Part shown: one piece after another, positions 17,983 through 27,642 of the stretch
How the letters are laid out: the number at the start of each line of letters is the position of its first letter
Numbering within the stretch: the first letter of the stretch is position 1
Assembly (NCBI GenBank): GCA_016342415.1
Contig: JAEIOD010000004.1
Location: 124,001 to 188,000 of the forward strand
DNA from: Clostridiales bacterium
Lineage (GTDB): Bacteria; Bacillota; Clostridia; Peptostreptococcales; Acidaminobacteraceae
Length of the DNA stretch: 64,000 nt
Direction of reading: 5' to 3'
The notes under the pieces: generated by a model
What the model was told of the DNA's origin: nothing
Seen by the model: the letters and a program-made list of their open reading frames with translations, nothing else
Database searches by the model: none
Program-made: the position numbers and the translations under genes

Positions 17983-18974
17983 AAAATATACCTCTCCTTT
18001 TTCTTGTATTGCAAACTTAACTGGCAATACCGTATCATTCCGCAGTCGGAATTTTCCGAAAATTCCAACAAGGATATCGTAGCTTATATTTACATTTTTT
18101 GCAAACGCCAAGTTTTATATAAAACTATCGTGTTATAGCCTATATTTCCTTTGTTTTCATAGTGTTTTCTATCAATTTTAAATCGCCTCAATTGTTAAAA
18201 ACATCAAAAAATACACTGAAATTACCTAAATATACCTTTAGTGTTTTGACTATTATTTTAAGGGTATATTAAATGCCCCTTAGCAAAATAATATAAATAT
18301 TAGTTAAGAAAAATTTAATATATCGCCATTACTTTTGTACGTTATATTATCACATACGCAACTTAAAGTGTATTATTGTTCTTAAGAATCGTATTTTTGT
18401 TATGAATACGTTGCCAAAATATTCATTTTGTGTTTTTAATAACATTCAAAAGCAACCCATTCGTTTTAAGAAATGATTGTTTCATTGGAAATATCACTAT
18501 GGAAGTAAAAGGACTTAACAGACTTGGTAATCATATAGATATTTAAGTGATGAAGGATAAAAAAAGACTTTCGAAGTATAAAGATGTTTTAAAACTCGAA
18601 TCCACTGATGTTAAGCTTCGATTTTGATCGTTTAATTAAATAAGAGTTGATAAGATGCATCCATCTAAACTAAGTTTAATAATATAAATAGTAAAGTTAA
18701 CTATTCTTAGTTATAACTACATGAGTAGCACTGTATATTATGGGCAACTACATGGATATAGGTGAATCGTAAAATAAGCATCTTCTAATTTAATGTATCA
18801 TTCAAAAGCACAAAAATCCTCTAGAAAATATATTGATTCTAAAGGATCCTCTTATGATTTAATATAAAGTATCTTGACTTGTAAGCGTTTCCTTCAAACA
18901 AAATTCCAAAATCAGAAAATATTCATCAGAGATGCTTTTCATGTAATTCTTCATTATTTGTTTCCAAATACTTT
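17983..18974. other. long intergenic region
   Basis: About 990 bases without a supported gene. Around 18499-18628 the plus strand reads as a short protein-like stretch (MEVKGLNRLGNHIDI, then a stop, then KDKKRLSKYKDVLKLE), which may be a gene remnant but is too short to identify. The terminator of the HAD gene lies at its right end. Confidence 0.5.
18816..18847 (-). terminator. terminator of HAD hydrolase gene
   Basis: ATCCTTTAGAA and TTCTAGAGGAT (minus strand) form a hairpin followed by TTTTTG. It lies ~130 bases after the stop. Confidence 0.65.
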
Positions 18975-19763
18975 TTAGATAAGTTTCTCTAATGCTTTGA
19001 ATATGCCATCATTATTATTTGAGGATGTAATATAATTAGCGACAGACTTCACTAAAGGAGTTGCATTACCCATAGCAACTCCCATACCTACATATTCAAT
19101 CATTTCTATATCATTGTTTCCATCACCAATGGCCATCATTTCTTCTTTTTTTATATTACAATGTCGACCGATAAACGCTAAAGCTTTTGCTTTCGATACT
19201 TTGTGGTCAAAAAACTCAAGATAATGCGGTTTTGAAGTACAATATGTAACTGATTCATTCGCTACACTTTTGATTTCATCTTGATATTGAATAAGTTTAT
19301 CCGGCTCGTTAATCCATATGATTTTAGTAATACCTTGATTATAGACCTCTTCGTAATTGTTTATGACTATTGGAGCTTCTCCAGATAAAGTTTGATAGGC
19401 TATTACATGGTCATCCAAGCGATTAACATATAATTTATTATTTGACCATATAACCATTGTAGTATCATAAACTCGTCCTAGATCAATAATTTGTTTTGCG
19501 TCTTTCCTGTCTAGTTTCTGCTCATATATCACTTTATCCTTCTCTGAATCTATAATCATAGCCCCATTATAGGTAATAATCGGGGCTTTCAAATCCAACA
19601 TTTTTATGTATTTATACACACCTTGAATAGGTCTTCCTGTACTAATAGTGACCAAAACACCTTTATTTTGAACCCTTTTGATTGCTTCCAGTGTCGATTC
19701 ACTCACGTGCCCTTCGCTGTCTAATAAAGTCCCATCTATATCTAAAGCCAATAATTTATACAC
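18975..19763 (-). CDS. Cof-type HAD-family phosphatase
   Basis: Cytoplasmic hydrolase of the haloacid dehalogenase superfamily, Cof/type IIB subfamily, which dephosphorylates sugar phosphates, FMN or similar small molecules. Motif I is DIDGT with the nucleophile Asp8; motif II is STG in VTISTGRP; motif III is the Lys of SKAKAL; motif IV is GDGNNDIEM. The cap between motifs II and III matches subclass IIB. Length 262 aa is standard. It is a single gene with its own terminator. The actual substrate cannot be told. Confidence 0.92.
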   Translation of the reverse strand: MYKLLALDIDGTLLDSEGHVSESTLEAIKRVQNKGVLVTISTGRPIQGVYKYIKMLDLKAPIITYNGAMIIDSEKDKVIYEQKLDRKDAKQIIDLGRVYDTTMVIWSNNKLYVNRLDDHVIAYQTLSGEAPIVINNYEEVYNQGITKIIWINEPDKLIQYQDEIKSVANESVTYCTSKPHYLEFFDHKVSKAKALAFIGRHCNIKKEEMMAIGDGNNDIEMIEYVGMGVAMGNATPLVKSVANYITSSNNNDGIFKALEKLI

Positions 19764-20006
19764 ATTTTCTCCTTTTTAAACACATCAATATTCACAAACA
19801 AATTTTCTCGTCATCTGAAAAAGAACTTCACTTTCAATTATAACGATAATAAGTTGCTGAAGCAATGATAATACGCAACAAGTCCAGTTATAAATCAACT
19901 CTTTAATTTACATATTATTACTTCTAATTTAGTTGATTGTCATTATTGAAAGTCTCTATTTGATACTCATTTATTTATCAATATAGATATTTTACAAAAA
20001 CTAAAA

Positions 20007-20032
20007 AAACCTTGTGCAAATGCACAAGGTTT
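20007..20032 (-). terminator. terminator of cold-shock gene
   Basis: CCTTGTGC-AAAT-GCACAAGG hairpin with a seven-T run on the minus strand, directly after the stop at 20045. Confidence 0.9.
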
Positions 20033-20044
20033 AAAATATTAAAT

Positions 20045-20242
20045 CTATGCGATTTCGATATTTTCAGCTTGAGGACCTTTTTGTCCTTCAGTAACATCAA
20101 AAGTAACCTTTTGACCTTCTTCTAAAGTTTTGAATCCTTCAATCTTAATTTGTGAGAAATGTGCGAATACATCCGTACCATTCTCTGCTGTAATAAAACC
20201 AAAACCTTTTTCTGGGTTGAACCATTTAACTGTACCATTCAT
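20045..20242 (-). CDS. cspA: cold-shock protein (CspA family)
   Basis: Single-domain nucleic-acid chaperone of 65 aa that binds single-stranded RNA and DNA and melts mRNA structure. RNP1 is KGFGFI (residues 12-17) and RNP2 VFAHF (25-29); the start [13 protein letters not shown] is typical. The ATG follows GGAGG by eight bases. A clear promoter 140 bases upstream gives a long 5' leader, as usual for cold-shock genes where the leader acts in temperature control. The gene symbol is by family only; orthology to a particular csp cannot be decided. Confidence 0.95.
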   Translation of the reverse strand: MNGTVKWFNPEKGFGFITAENGTDVFAHFSQIKIEGFKTLEEGQKVTFDVTEGQKGPQAENIEIA

Positions 20243-20413
20243 AATATGAACCTCCTAATTATAGTTGCCTTAAACTTTTGTATAACCGATAACACATTCA
20301 ATCTAAATTAGGATGTTATATTTCTATAGCACAATTCAAAATTTTGTAGTTAACATTAGTACTTTTAAATTTAAGTTACTCCACATGTTATCATACAAAA
20401 AAAACATAGTCAA
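20243..20413 (-). promoter_or_regulatory. promoter and long 5' leader of cold-shock gene
   Basis: On the minus strand TTGACT (20408-20413), 17 bases, TAACAT (20385-20390). Transcription from ~20378 gives a leader of about 135 bases before the ATG, in keeping with known cold-shock mRNAs. Confidence 0.7.
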
Positions 20414-20621
20414 GGTTTATTTGAATAAAATATATTATTATTTTTGAGTTAAATGCATGTCAAACAAAATATCTATATATCCATATTCATTTTACTCAAA
20501 ACTCGGTTATACGTATCGATTGTTCAGCATTGATTTTGCAATGGATTCACATCTTAATATAAGTATCTTGCCATAATTTATGACTCGTCATCCCTATAAA
20601 GTCATACTTTTTATTAACAAG

Positions 20622-20918
20622 CTATTCTTTAGATTCAAAGTACCTTAATTCATATGTTTTGTTAACAGGTTGTTCCTCTAGGAATTCACCAAAGCTTGCC
20701 ATCAGATCTTTAAATACACCTGTTTTCATAAAATTTTCAGCAAAAGACTTTTCCTTCCACGAACCAATTGCCATCATTTCATTACCATGAGTATACAGTT
20801 GAATTCTAACAAAACCTTCAGCATGTTTGATTTTTTCATAAACTGCTTCTTCCCAAATCTTTAGACCTTCTTCTAACTTTCCATCCTTAAATTTATAAAC
20901 TATATGAGCATTATGCAT
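20622..20918 (-). CDS. ABM-type dimeric alpha-beta barrel protein
   Basis: 98-residue protein resembling the antibiotic biosynthesis monooxygenase (ABM)/dimeric alpha-beta barrel family: IVYKFKDGKLEEGLKIWEE, a helix, then GFVRIQLYTHGNEMMAIGSWKEK. Such small proteins are dimers that act as monooxygenases, heme-degrading enzymes or have unknown roles. The start is ATG at 20918, five bases after GGAGG; an upstream TTG in frame overlaps that site. It stands alone. The function of this copy cannot be given. Confidence 0.6.
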   Translation of the reverse strand: MHNAHIVYKFKDGKLEEGLKIWEEAVYEKIKHAEGFVRIQLYTHGNEMMAIGSWKEKSFAENFMKTGVFKDLMASFGEFLEEQPVNKTYELRYFESKE

Positions 20919-21018
20919 AAAAACCTCCAATCATTTTTCGATTACATACTATACAATACCAGTATACATAATAATAGAATAGAAATCTACTTTTATCTCT
21001 TTGAATAGAGCCATCTGA

Positions 21019-22380
21019 TCAGTTGTTATTTTGTTTTCTATATATTAATTTTATAATCAACTGCTTCAATATTACAATTAACACTATAGGAGAAATGACC
21101 AAAAGATAAGAAAATATTTTATAGTTCCTTTTGATCATACCCCATTTATGATTTACTTTGACAAAAGCCGTTCTATTTTGAGAGAATTCTGTGACCTCAT
21201 CAAATATCGGTTCAATAACAAACTCACCTTTTTTATCAACATATCCAGAAAAGATGTTCATTTTAGCACTAGACAAGTTATTGTATGCAAAGTTTGAAAG
21301 TCCGTTGAATATCGGTTCAATCAAATATGTACCGTTCTTTTTTATGAATCCATGCTTTTTATTAATAACCACATGCGATAAACCTTCATCAAACGGATAA
21401 ACCATATCATACTGTGGATCAATTATAGAATTTCCATCTTCATCAACAAACCCCCACTGATATCCCGTTTTAACACCTACTAAACCCTCTGTCACCTCTT
21501 TTAATATATCGTCATATTTAGTATCTATTAAAATAGTCCCAGTTTTCATAATCATGCCATATTTATCATTCAATTTTACAACAGCATAGTCCTCATCGTT
21601 AAACTCAAAAGCTTCATCATATTGCATATCGATAATTTGCTCACCTTTATCATTTATGTAGCCATATTTCCCATCAAGTCCGACAACAACTAAATCATTT
21701 TTTGTAAAAGATCCTACAGTATCATATATCGGTTCAATTACTATCTCATTTTTTTTGTTGATAAAACCGTACTTACCATTTTTAGAAATAGAGATCAAAC
21801 CGTTGTTATTAAGTCTTAAACTTTCATTGTAGTTTGCATCTATAACAAATTTGCCTAATCGATCGATTACACCGTATTTTTGATCTGTTTTTACAACAGC
21901 TAATCCATGGTTGTCAAACTTGCCCGCCATTTCAAATTGGGGTAACACTGCTAATTCACCATGTCTGTTTATGTATCCATATAGATCATCTACCATTACC
22001 GGAGCAAGACCATTTTCAGCAAAACTAGAAGCCTGTTGATAGTTAGCAGCGATAACGAACTCACCTTTTGTATTAATATAACCATATTTCTCATTCATTT
22101 TAACAAGCGACAGTCCGTTTTCTGTAAAAGGATGCACTTCATCTAACACAGGATCCACTATATATCTAAATGATCCTACGTCAATTCCGGTCAGTGTAAT
22201 CAAGACAGATACCAAGTAAGCAATCATAATTCCTCGAGCAATGATTCTAAACCAGTTAGATTTGAATTTCTTACGGTCTTTAACTTCATACTCCTGCTGT
22301 TTTAATTTATCATCACAGTACATACATCTATTGAGTTGATTATCTATAGATCTATGACACTCTGAACATATCATTGACAT
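21019..22380 (-). CDS. WG-repeat protein with zinc ribbon and membrane helices
   Basis: 453-residue membrane protein. Residues ~4-25 form a zinc ribbon (CSECHRSIDNQLNRCMYC). A transmembrane helix follows at ~50-70, then a large domain of about nine WG-type repeats, each near 37 residues and typified by NEKYGYINTKGEFVIAANYQ, and a final hydrophobic helix (~430-447). WG repeats likely make a beta-propeller-like or solenoid fold outside the membrane; no enzymatic role is known. I chose ATG at 22380 (AGGA at seven bases) over that at 22386. It is a single gene. Function unknown. Confidence 0.82.
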   Translation of the reverse strand: MSMICSECHRSIDNQLNRCMYCDDKLKQQEYEVKDRKKFKSNWFRIIARGIMIAYLVSVLITLTGIDVGSFRYIVDPVLDEVHPFTENGLSLVKMNEKYGYINTKGEFVIAANYQQASSFAENGLAPVMVDDLYGYINRHGELAVLPQFEMAGKFDNHGLAVVKTDQKYGVIDRLGKFVIDANYNESLRLNNNGLISISKNGKYGFINKKNEIVIEPIYDTVGSFTKNDLVVVGLDGKYGYINDKGEQIIDMQYDEAFEFNDEDYAVVKLNDKYGMIMKTGTILIDTKYDDILKEVTEGLVGVKTGYQWGFVDEDGNSIIDPQYDMVYPFDEGLSHVVINKKHGFIKKNGTYLIEPIFNGLSNFAYNNLSSAKMNIFSGYVDKKGEFVIEPIFDEVTEFSQNRTAFVKVNHKWGMIKRNYKIFSYLLVISPIVLIVILKQLIIKLIYRKQNNN

Positions 22381-22588
22381 AAGCATTTCCTTTCAACAAA
22401 ACTCTTAAACTATCTTTCTCAAACTATATACCAATAAAACATCTGCAATAACAAGCGTTTCATCTTTAACCAAAATAAAAATCGAATCCGATACACTTCA
22501 AATATAATACATCCGATGAATAAGAGCAATTAAAACGACTTCAAAAGTTAGTTCTAATTTATTATGAATACTCTACGAAAAATAAAAA

Positions 22589-22617
22589 AACAGCTTCATT
22601 TTATCCTCGAAGCTGTT
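22589..22617 (-). terminator. terminator of small P-loop gene
   Basis: AACAGCTTC and GAAGCTGTT form a hairpin with a T-run on the minus strand, ~40 bases after the stop. Confidence 0.8.
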
Positions 22618-22653
22618 TTAATCTTTTATATTTTCTCGTCTGATCTAATTAAA

Positions 22654-23058
22654 TTAAAGAAAAGGAGTAAAGCATTCAGGTGTCTTGCCTTCTATGCTGA
22701 TAGTTATTTCAAATCTAATATTATGTCTTTCTGATAAGACTTTTATTTTTTCTAACAATTTACAAGCTTCTTCATTTGTCATGATATAAAGATTAAATAA
22801 ACCATCTAGGTAAATGCTTTCAATATCATGATCCGCTCCTAACATGCCATATAAAAATGGTACGATTTCGTTTGAAGAGTTAATGGGATAATCTGATATG
22901 TTGATGTATCTTATATTGTGATTTATTTCAAGAATACCCTCGTCGGATTCATCGATAAAAAGGATGGTGCCCTTAGCAGTTGATAAGGCATTATTAGCAT
23001 GCTTGATAATATCTTTTGTTTTGCCACTACCGCGTTTCCCGATAAGTAATTTAATCAT
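22654..23058 (-). CDS. small P-loop NTPase-like protein
   Basis: 134-residue cytoplasmic protein with a Walker A motif GKRGSGKT at residues 7-14. A possible Walker B is the hydrophobic strand ILFIDESDEG, and a second such strand is SIYLDGLFNL. It resembles small ATP-binding proteins found in many Clostridia, sometimes loosely annotated as PilT-like, but nothing links it to pili. ATG at 23058 follows AGGAG by five bases; the longer in-frame reading to 23112 has no such site. It is a single gene between two terminators. Function unknown. Confidence 0.72.
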   Translation of the reverse strand: MIKLLIGKRGSGKTKDIIKHANNALSTAKGTILFIDESDEGILEINHNIRYINISDYPINSSNEIVPFLYGMLGADHDIESIYLDGLFNLYIMTNEEACKLLEKIKVLSERHNIRFEITISIEGKTPECFTPFL

Positions 23059-23263
23059 ATAATCTCCTTCTATGTTCTGTAGTATGTTTATCCTCAATAT
23101 TATTGTACCCAATTTTTGAATTCTGCACCATCAATATTTATGTTTTGTATTCATAATGATACAAAAATCATACTTTCAAGAGCTAAAAGAAAGAAGTATT
23201 TTTTTCTAGTTGGTTATTTTATTTATATCAAACCGTCTTCTACTCTTTTGAAATATAAAAATA

Positions 23264-23284
23264 AAGCCCTCAAACGAGGGCTTT
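23264..23284 (-). terminator. terminator of gene ending at 23303
   Basis: AAAGCCCTC-AAAC-GAGGGCTTT hairpin followed on the minus strand by TATTTTTATA. Confidence 0.85.
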
Positions 23285-23302
23285 AATCTAACAAATATTT
23301 TT

Positions 23303-23620
23303 TTAGCGACGATTTCCAATCCAACCTCTTACATGGCAAGTATCTATACCATCAACGATTTGATCCATTATTTCTATCTCATCATTTTCTGCTTTTATAT
23401 CTTTTGCAACATAAACTGTTATATCGTCAACTAAATATTTAGTATAGCCGTCTTCAGTAACTGGTTTTGAAAAAATGACTCTCGGTTCTGGCATTCGAGG
23501 ACGAACTATAAATTGTTCACCAACATGCTGTGTATTATCAGTCGTCAATTCCAACGATATGGTATTATAATGATGCTGATGTAAATATTCTTCCAAATGA
23601 TTACCAAGCATAACTTTCAT
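23303..23620 (-). CDS. conserved hypothetical small protein, HesB-like at best
   Basis: 105-residue soluble protein. The second half (YLVDDITVYVAKDIKAENDEIEI) is weakly like HesB/IscA-type folds, but the three conserved cysteines needed for Fe-S assembly are absent; there is one Cys, near the C-terminus in DTCHVRGWIG. ATG at 23620 is preceded by GAGAGGAG. It stands alone with its own terminator. I do not recognise a function. Confidence 0.6.
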   Translation of the reverse strand: MKVMLGNHLEEYLHQHHYNTISLELTTDNTQHVGEQFIVRPRMPEPRVIFSKPVTEDGYTKYLVDDITVYVAKDIKAENDEIEIMDQIVDGIDTCHVRGWIGNRR

Positions 23621-23714
23621 CTGATGACTCCTCTCTAAACTAGATCATATATATTGGTTCCCTTATATTATTTACCCATTTTTCCAATTAATAATCATTA
23701 TCATATTATCGAAT

Positions 23715-25016
23715 CTATAAAGTATCTAATTTATTTGCGTTCAAAGGCAATATCAGTTTAAACTCAGAACCCCTTCCAACTTCACTGATACATTCTACAC
23801 ACCCATGGAGCGTCTTTTCGACTATCTCCTTTACAATGGAAAGCCCCATGCCAGATCCAGTAGTCTCTTTATGAAGTCGTTTAAAAGGTTTAAATATTTC
23901 ATCAATATTTTCAGTTTTTATACCGCATCCATTATCCATAACAGCAATTAAAACATTATCATCCATAGATGATAATGTAAGTTCAATCACTCGATCTTCT
24001 GTTTCTAGAAAAGCGTGATGGATTGCATTCATAATTAAATTGATCACCACTTGCGAAAATGCCCCACTATTGATATGAACACTTAGTTGTTCTGGAACCT
24101 CTAATTTCAAATTAACTTTCGACCGTTTTAATTCATACTTCAAGCTTTTAATGATACTTTGTAAATAAACCGACAAATTAATATATTCCATTCGATCCTG
24201 AGCTTGATCCATTGTTATCGTTTTAAACGATTGTATTAAATCAGAAGCCAGTTGAAGGTTTTTCACAACCATTTCCGCTCCTTCAACAATGGTATGGATT
24301 CGTTCAGAATACTCCAGAGTCTTTGCCATCCTTTGAGTTGCATCACCTACATAAGAAGCTGTAGTTAACGCCACTCCAATAGGTGTGCTAATTTCATGAG
24401 AAATATTAGCAACCAGTTCTCCTGTCAATTTGTTTTTTTCATGGGTCAAAAGAAACTCGTTTACTTCTTCTAATTCTTTCATAGCTTTATTTAGTAAAAA
24501 GTATTTATCCACTAAATCTAAATCTTTTTCAATTGTCCCTCTTATCATATCAAACATCTTAAACTGGGCAGGTGTATAAATTTTATTTTTGTTATCCAGC
24601 ACACAAACAGTGCCAAAAGATTCCCCATTTGGCCATTTAAGTGGTAGTCCCAAATAATGAATCATATCCAGTTCTACATCAGGATTATCGCGCCAAATAT
24701 TATCTTCAAGAGCATCTGGAACCACCAATCTCTTACTTGTTCCAATAACGGTTTCACAATAAAGACCTAAGCCAAGTGATGCTCTTTCATTTGTTTTATA
24801 TGGATTTTCTAGATTTCTACTTTTAGCAAATACTTCTATTTCTTTGGCATGCAATCTCATAATTAAACCTGCTGGGACCGCTAATACTTCAGTAATCATA
24901 TCCAATATATCCTGCCATTTTTCAACAACAGATTGCTCAATCAGATTGGCATATGACTCATTAATTAATACAGTTTTTCTTTCATCTAATGCCCTCATAT
25001 ATACATTTGAATTCAT
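23715..25016 (-). CDS. GAF-domain histidine kinase
   Basis: 433-residue soluble sensor kinase. Residues ~35-170 are a GAF domain (VPAGLIMRLHAKEIEVF, YLGLPLKWPNGESFGTVCVLD). A coiled linker and HisKA-type dimer domain follow, with the phospho-acceptor in ANISHEISTPIG. The ATPase has N-box NLIMNAIHHAF, G1 VMDNGCGI and G2 GSGMGLSIVKEIV. It has no membrane helices, so the signal is probably cytoplasmic. No response regulator is adjacent, making it an orphan kinase. ATG at 25016 follows GGGAGG by seven bases. Signal and partner unknown. Confidence 0.9.
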   Translation of the reverse strand: MNSNVYMRALDERKTVLINESYANLIEQSVVEKWQDILDMITEVLAVPAGLIMRLHAKEIEVFAKSRNLENPYKTNERASLGLGLYCETVIGTSKRLVVPDALEDNIWRDNPDVELDMIHYLGLPLKWPNGESFGTVCVLDNKNKIYTPAQFKMFDMIRGTIEKDLDLVDKYFLLNKAMKELEEVNEFLLTHEKNKLTGELVANISHEISTPIGVALTTASYVGDATQRMAKTLEYSERIHTIVEGAEMVVKNLQLASDLIQSFKTITMDQAQDRMEYINLSVYLQSIIKSLKYELKRSKVNLKLEVPEQLSVHINSGAFSQVVINLIMNAIHHAFLETEDRVIELTLSSMDDNVLIAVMDNGCGIKTENIDEIFKPFKRLHKETTGSGMGLSIVKEIVEKTLHGCVECISEVGRGSEFKLILPLNANKLDTL

Positions 25017-25133
25017 AATAAAACCTCCCAAACAATAAATTTATCAAGATCATTGTTAACATACCCACCATCATCATAAGAAATCAGCTGTTTGAATTAT
25101 AATCACCACTTTACTTATCAGTATCATAATAAA

Positions 25134-25167
25134 ATCGACTAGAAGTCTATATAACTTCCAGTCGATT
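25134..25167 (-). terminator. terminator of GNAT gene
   Basis: AATCGACT-GGAAG pairs with CTTC-AGTCGATT; TTTTATTATG follows on the minus strand. Confidence 0.75.
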
Positions 25168-25199
25168 GACCTTAGACTTTCATTAAACATTATTAACGA

Positions 25200-26090
25200 T
25201 TAGAGATGTAATTCATAGTAATTCATAACAGATTGTTCTTTAAAACCGCAGGCTTTATAAAGGTTAAGTGCATCATAATTTTTACATTCTACATCTAACA
25301 TGGTCTCATAAATATTCCTTTCATTTATAACTCTGAGTGCTGCTTTTAACGTTTCCTTACCATATCCTTTACTTCTATAGCCAGGTAAAATACCAACACC
25401 GCTTATAAATGAAGTCTTTTTATCATAACTTATTTTAATTTTCCCAATCACCTCACCTTTAAGCTCAACCATATATGTTATTTTGTTCAGTAATTCCTCT
25501 TCCTCAGGGAAATACTCACCTATCACTGCATGATTAAAATATACTGCATTTTGTCTTGCGATCTCTTTACCATCGTTATTGTCGGCTTTTCTTAAACTGA
25601 TTACATTTGATTGCTCAAATGTTGATTCATCATTTCGTTTCATTCTAAACTCAGAAAAATCATATACTCCACCAACTGAATCAATAAATTTTTTACCTGA
25701 GTCAGAGTTCCCATCTGATAACAATAACACTTTATCATATTTGATCTTATTACATTCAATTACAGCATATTCAAGTAGTTTTTCAAATATTCCCAAACGC
25801 CTATACTTAGGATGAACCATACCGTTTATTTCAGCAATATTTCTGCCACCAAAACTACAAATACCAAGGTAACCTACCAATTCATCTTCTACATAACATA
25901 GGAATTCATTATTATGCTTTGAGTCTTTCGAAGTTTTTTTACTTACATTTAGTTTGTGATTCAATTCTAATTTCAGATTGGTTTTATCAACTGAATAACA
26001 TAACTCTTCTAGCTTTCTTATCTCTTCAAACTCTTTTTTCGATATATACGACTTCGCTACCATAACTTGATTTACTTTTTCATCTAACAT
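25200..26090 (-). CDS. tandem GNAT acetyltransferase
   Basis: 296-residue protein made of two GCN5-type N-acetyltransferase folds. The first (~20-150) has the acetyl-CoA loop region VHPKYRRLGIFEKLLEYA. The second (~165-296) has the better conserved GVGILPGYRSKGYGKETLKAAL and a C-terminal NLYKACGFKEQS. It would move acetyl groups from acetyl-CoA to a small molecule or protein amine. ATG at 26090 follows GGAGG by five bases. It is a single gene with terminator. Substrate unknown. Confidence 0.87.
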   Translation of the reverse strand: MLDEKVNQVMVAKSYISKKEFEEIRKLEELCYSVDKTNLKLELNHKLNVSKKTSKDSKHNNEFLCYVEDELVGYLGICSFGGRNIAEINGMVHPKYRRLGIFEKLLEYAVIECNKIKYDKVLLLSDGNSDSGKKFIDSVGGVYDFSEFRMKRNDESTFEQSNVISLRKADNNDGKEIARQNAVYFNHAVIGEYFPEEEELLNKITYMVELKGEVIGKIKISYDKKTSFISGVGILPGYRSKGYGKETLKAALRVINERNIYETMLDVECKNYDALNLYKACGFKEQSVMNYYELHL

Positions 26091-26311
26091 AAAGTCCTCC
26101 TTGTAACTGTTCACTTGTCTCTTTTACCCTTTATCAGTAAAAGTAATTGTTATAAACCTGAAAAGATACTTCCCATTATTCATATACTAATTTTTAACAT
26201 CAATATAGATTTATAAGATCCAAATATTACATTAACTTTTCTGAGCAAACTTATGATTTCGAGACAATCCAATCCACCAAAATGACATTTCAGCAAAATA
26301 AAATTGGACGA

Positions 26312-26347
26312 AAAAATACCTTGGAAAAGTTAACAAACCACTCCAAG
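26312..26347 (-). terminator. terminator downstream of small ORF
   Basis: ACCTTGG and CCAAGGT enclose a ~20-base loop, followed on the minus strand by ATTTTTTCG. It lies ~50 bases after the small ORF. Confidence 0.6.
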
Positions 26348-26396
26348 GTCCTTATTTACTGTTCTTAAATAATCTTCTTATCCAAAATGAAAACGG

Positions 26397-26477
26397 CTAA
26401 GAAATGGAACAAAAATCTACTTTTGAAGTCATTAAACATATGAAATTAGTAAGATATTTACAGTTTGCTTTCATCAT
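26397..26477 (-). CDS. candidate 26-residue peptide
   Basis: On the minus strand AAAGGAGTGATT is followed at eight bases by ATG and a short frame MMKANCKYLTNFICL... ending in TAG, with three Cys. After the TAG the same frame reads PFSFWIRRLFKNSK before another stop, so this may be a slightly longer basic peptide broken by a nonsense mutation. A terminator follows. It could be a small peptide gene, a leader peptide or a remnant; the strong binding site and terminator are the main support. Confidence 0.35.
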   Translation of the reverse strand: MMKANCKYLTNFICLMTSKVDFCSIS

Positions 26478-26603
26478 TTGAATCACTCCTTTCAAAAATT
26501 TTTATAACTAAAATATATCATGTTAAATAAGAAAATTCAATTTTTAAACTATACTCACCCTAAACAACCTTGAATTGATGTTTAAAAAGAACTCAAAATA
26601 TAC

Positions 26604-27524
26604 CTAAAGTCCGACACCATAACTGAGCACTTGTAAAGGTAAGTCATCTATAAACTCAAACACTTCACACCACTCTCCTTCATAATAATGACCGCTGATA
26701 AGAATTTCAGAAATGCCATCTCCATTCAAATCAAATACACCTAAGATATCATGGTCAAACGCCAATTCAAATTTTCCGTTTTCCATATCAGGATTTTCTG
26801 TATAAAATGCTTCTGCCAAATAAAACGTTTTCACTTCATTATCAACTATTTTTCTAAGCATCACGAATGAGTATTCATTTTTTTCTCCAGCAATACCTTT
26901 TGAAATATCAGTATTTGATGCAGCGATTAAGACTTCATCCACGCCATCTGCCTCCATATCGAGTTTAATAATCCTTTTAATTACAGGATCCGAATCAATA
27001 TGTTTTTCAATAAGAATTTCTTTAACGATATTCAAATAAATTTCATTATGAATAGAAAGCTCACTCACTTCCCGGTAGTTGGTATTAGGTGAACCACTGA
27101 GATAAAACGCATTCTTAAATTTTTCGTTTTCATCAAAAGGTATATAAATACCTTCTCCTGGTTCTAAACTATCAACGATCCTTCCACCTGTTACTGTGGA
27201 AAGTTTACCTTCAATCGAATAAACATCGTAGTTAGACTCCCCAACACGATCGACCAATGCTATCGCAGCTGTCCACTGACCGTTTAAAATACCACCAACA
27301 ACAAAATCCTTAGTAGCAATGACAGATATCTTCTCTTCAACTTGATCGATATCATCTTGACTTACATTACTATTTCCAGTTGAGCTCTCATCGTCTACAG
27401 CAAAATCACTTTCATCTTCTTGAATAACTTCGTTGTTTATTATCCGATTATCCTTTGAGATGTCGTCTTCAGCACAAGCAGTCAACAAGATTATTACTAT
27501 TAAAACTATCATCACTTTCTTCAT
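26604..27524 (-). CDS. lipoprotein with FG-GAP-like motif
   Basis: 306-residue exported lipoprotein. The lipobox is LLTAC (cysteine at about residue 17) after a hydrophobic N-terminus. An acidic Ser/Asp-rich linker follows (~20-65), then a globular domain with two calcium-loop-like motifs MEADGVDEVLIAAS and FDLNGDGISEILISG, as in FG-GAP/VCBS repeats of surface proteins. ATG follows GAGGAG by four bases. It is divergent from the TetR operon. Role unknown; the loops suggest calcium-stabilised extracellular binding. Confidence 0.8.
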   Translation of the reverse strand: MKKVMIVLIVIILLTACAEDDISKDNRIINNEVIQEDESDFAVDDESSTGNSNVSQDDIDQVEEKISVIATKDFVVGGILNGQWTAAIALVDRVGESNYDVYSIEGKLSTVTGGRIVDSLEPGEGIYIPFDENEKFKNAFYLSGSPNTNYREVSELSIHNEIYLNIVKEILIEKHIDSDPVIKRIIKLDMEADGVDEVLIAASNTDISKGIAGEKNEYSFVMLRKIVDNEVKTFYLAEAFYTENPDMENGKFELAFDHDILGVFDLNGDGISEILISGHYYEGEWCEVFEFIDDLPLQVLSYGVGL

Positions 27525-27642
27525 GGTACTCCTCTTTCATTCTGAATAGATTTACAATAAACACATTACCCGTCCACTTACTTTATAATCAAATACACTT
27601 ACCTAAAATTTTAATGTTATGGCAAAAGCAAAGTAATGCTAC

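Larger units (their letters stand above)
26091..26603. other. intergenic region with possible small ORF
   Basis: About 510 bases. It contains a 26-codon ORF behind a strong ribosome binding site (26397-26477) and a terminator (26319-26345). Nothing else is seen. Confidence 0.5.

Noticed and set aside
23303-23620. HesB/IscA Fe-S assembly protein
   Set aside because: Only weak resemblance and the required cysteines are missing.
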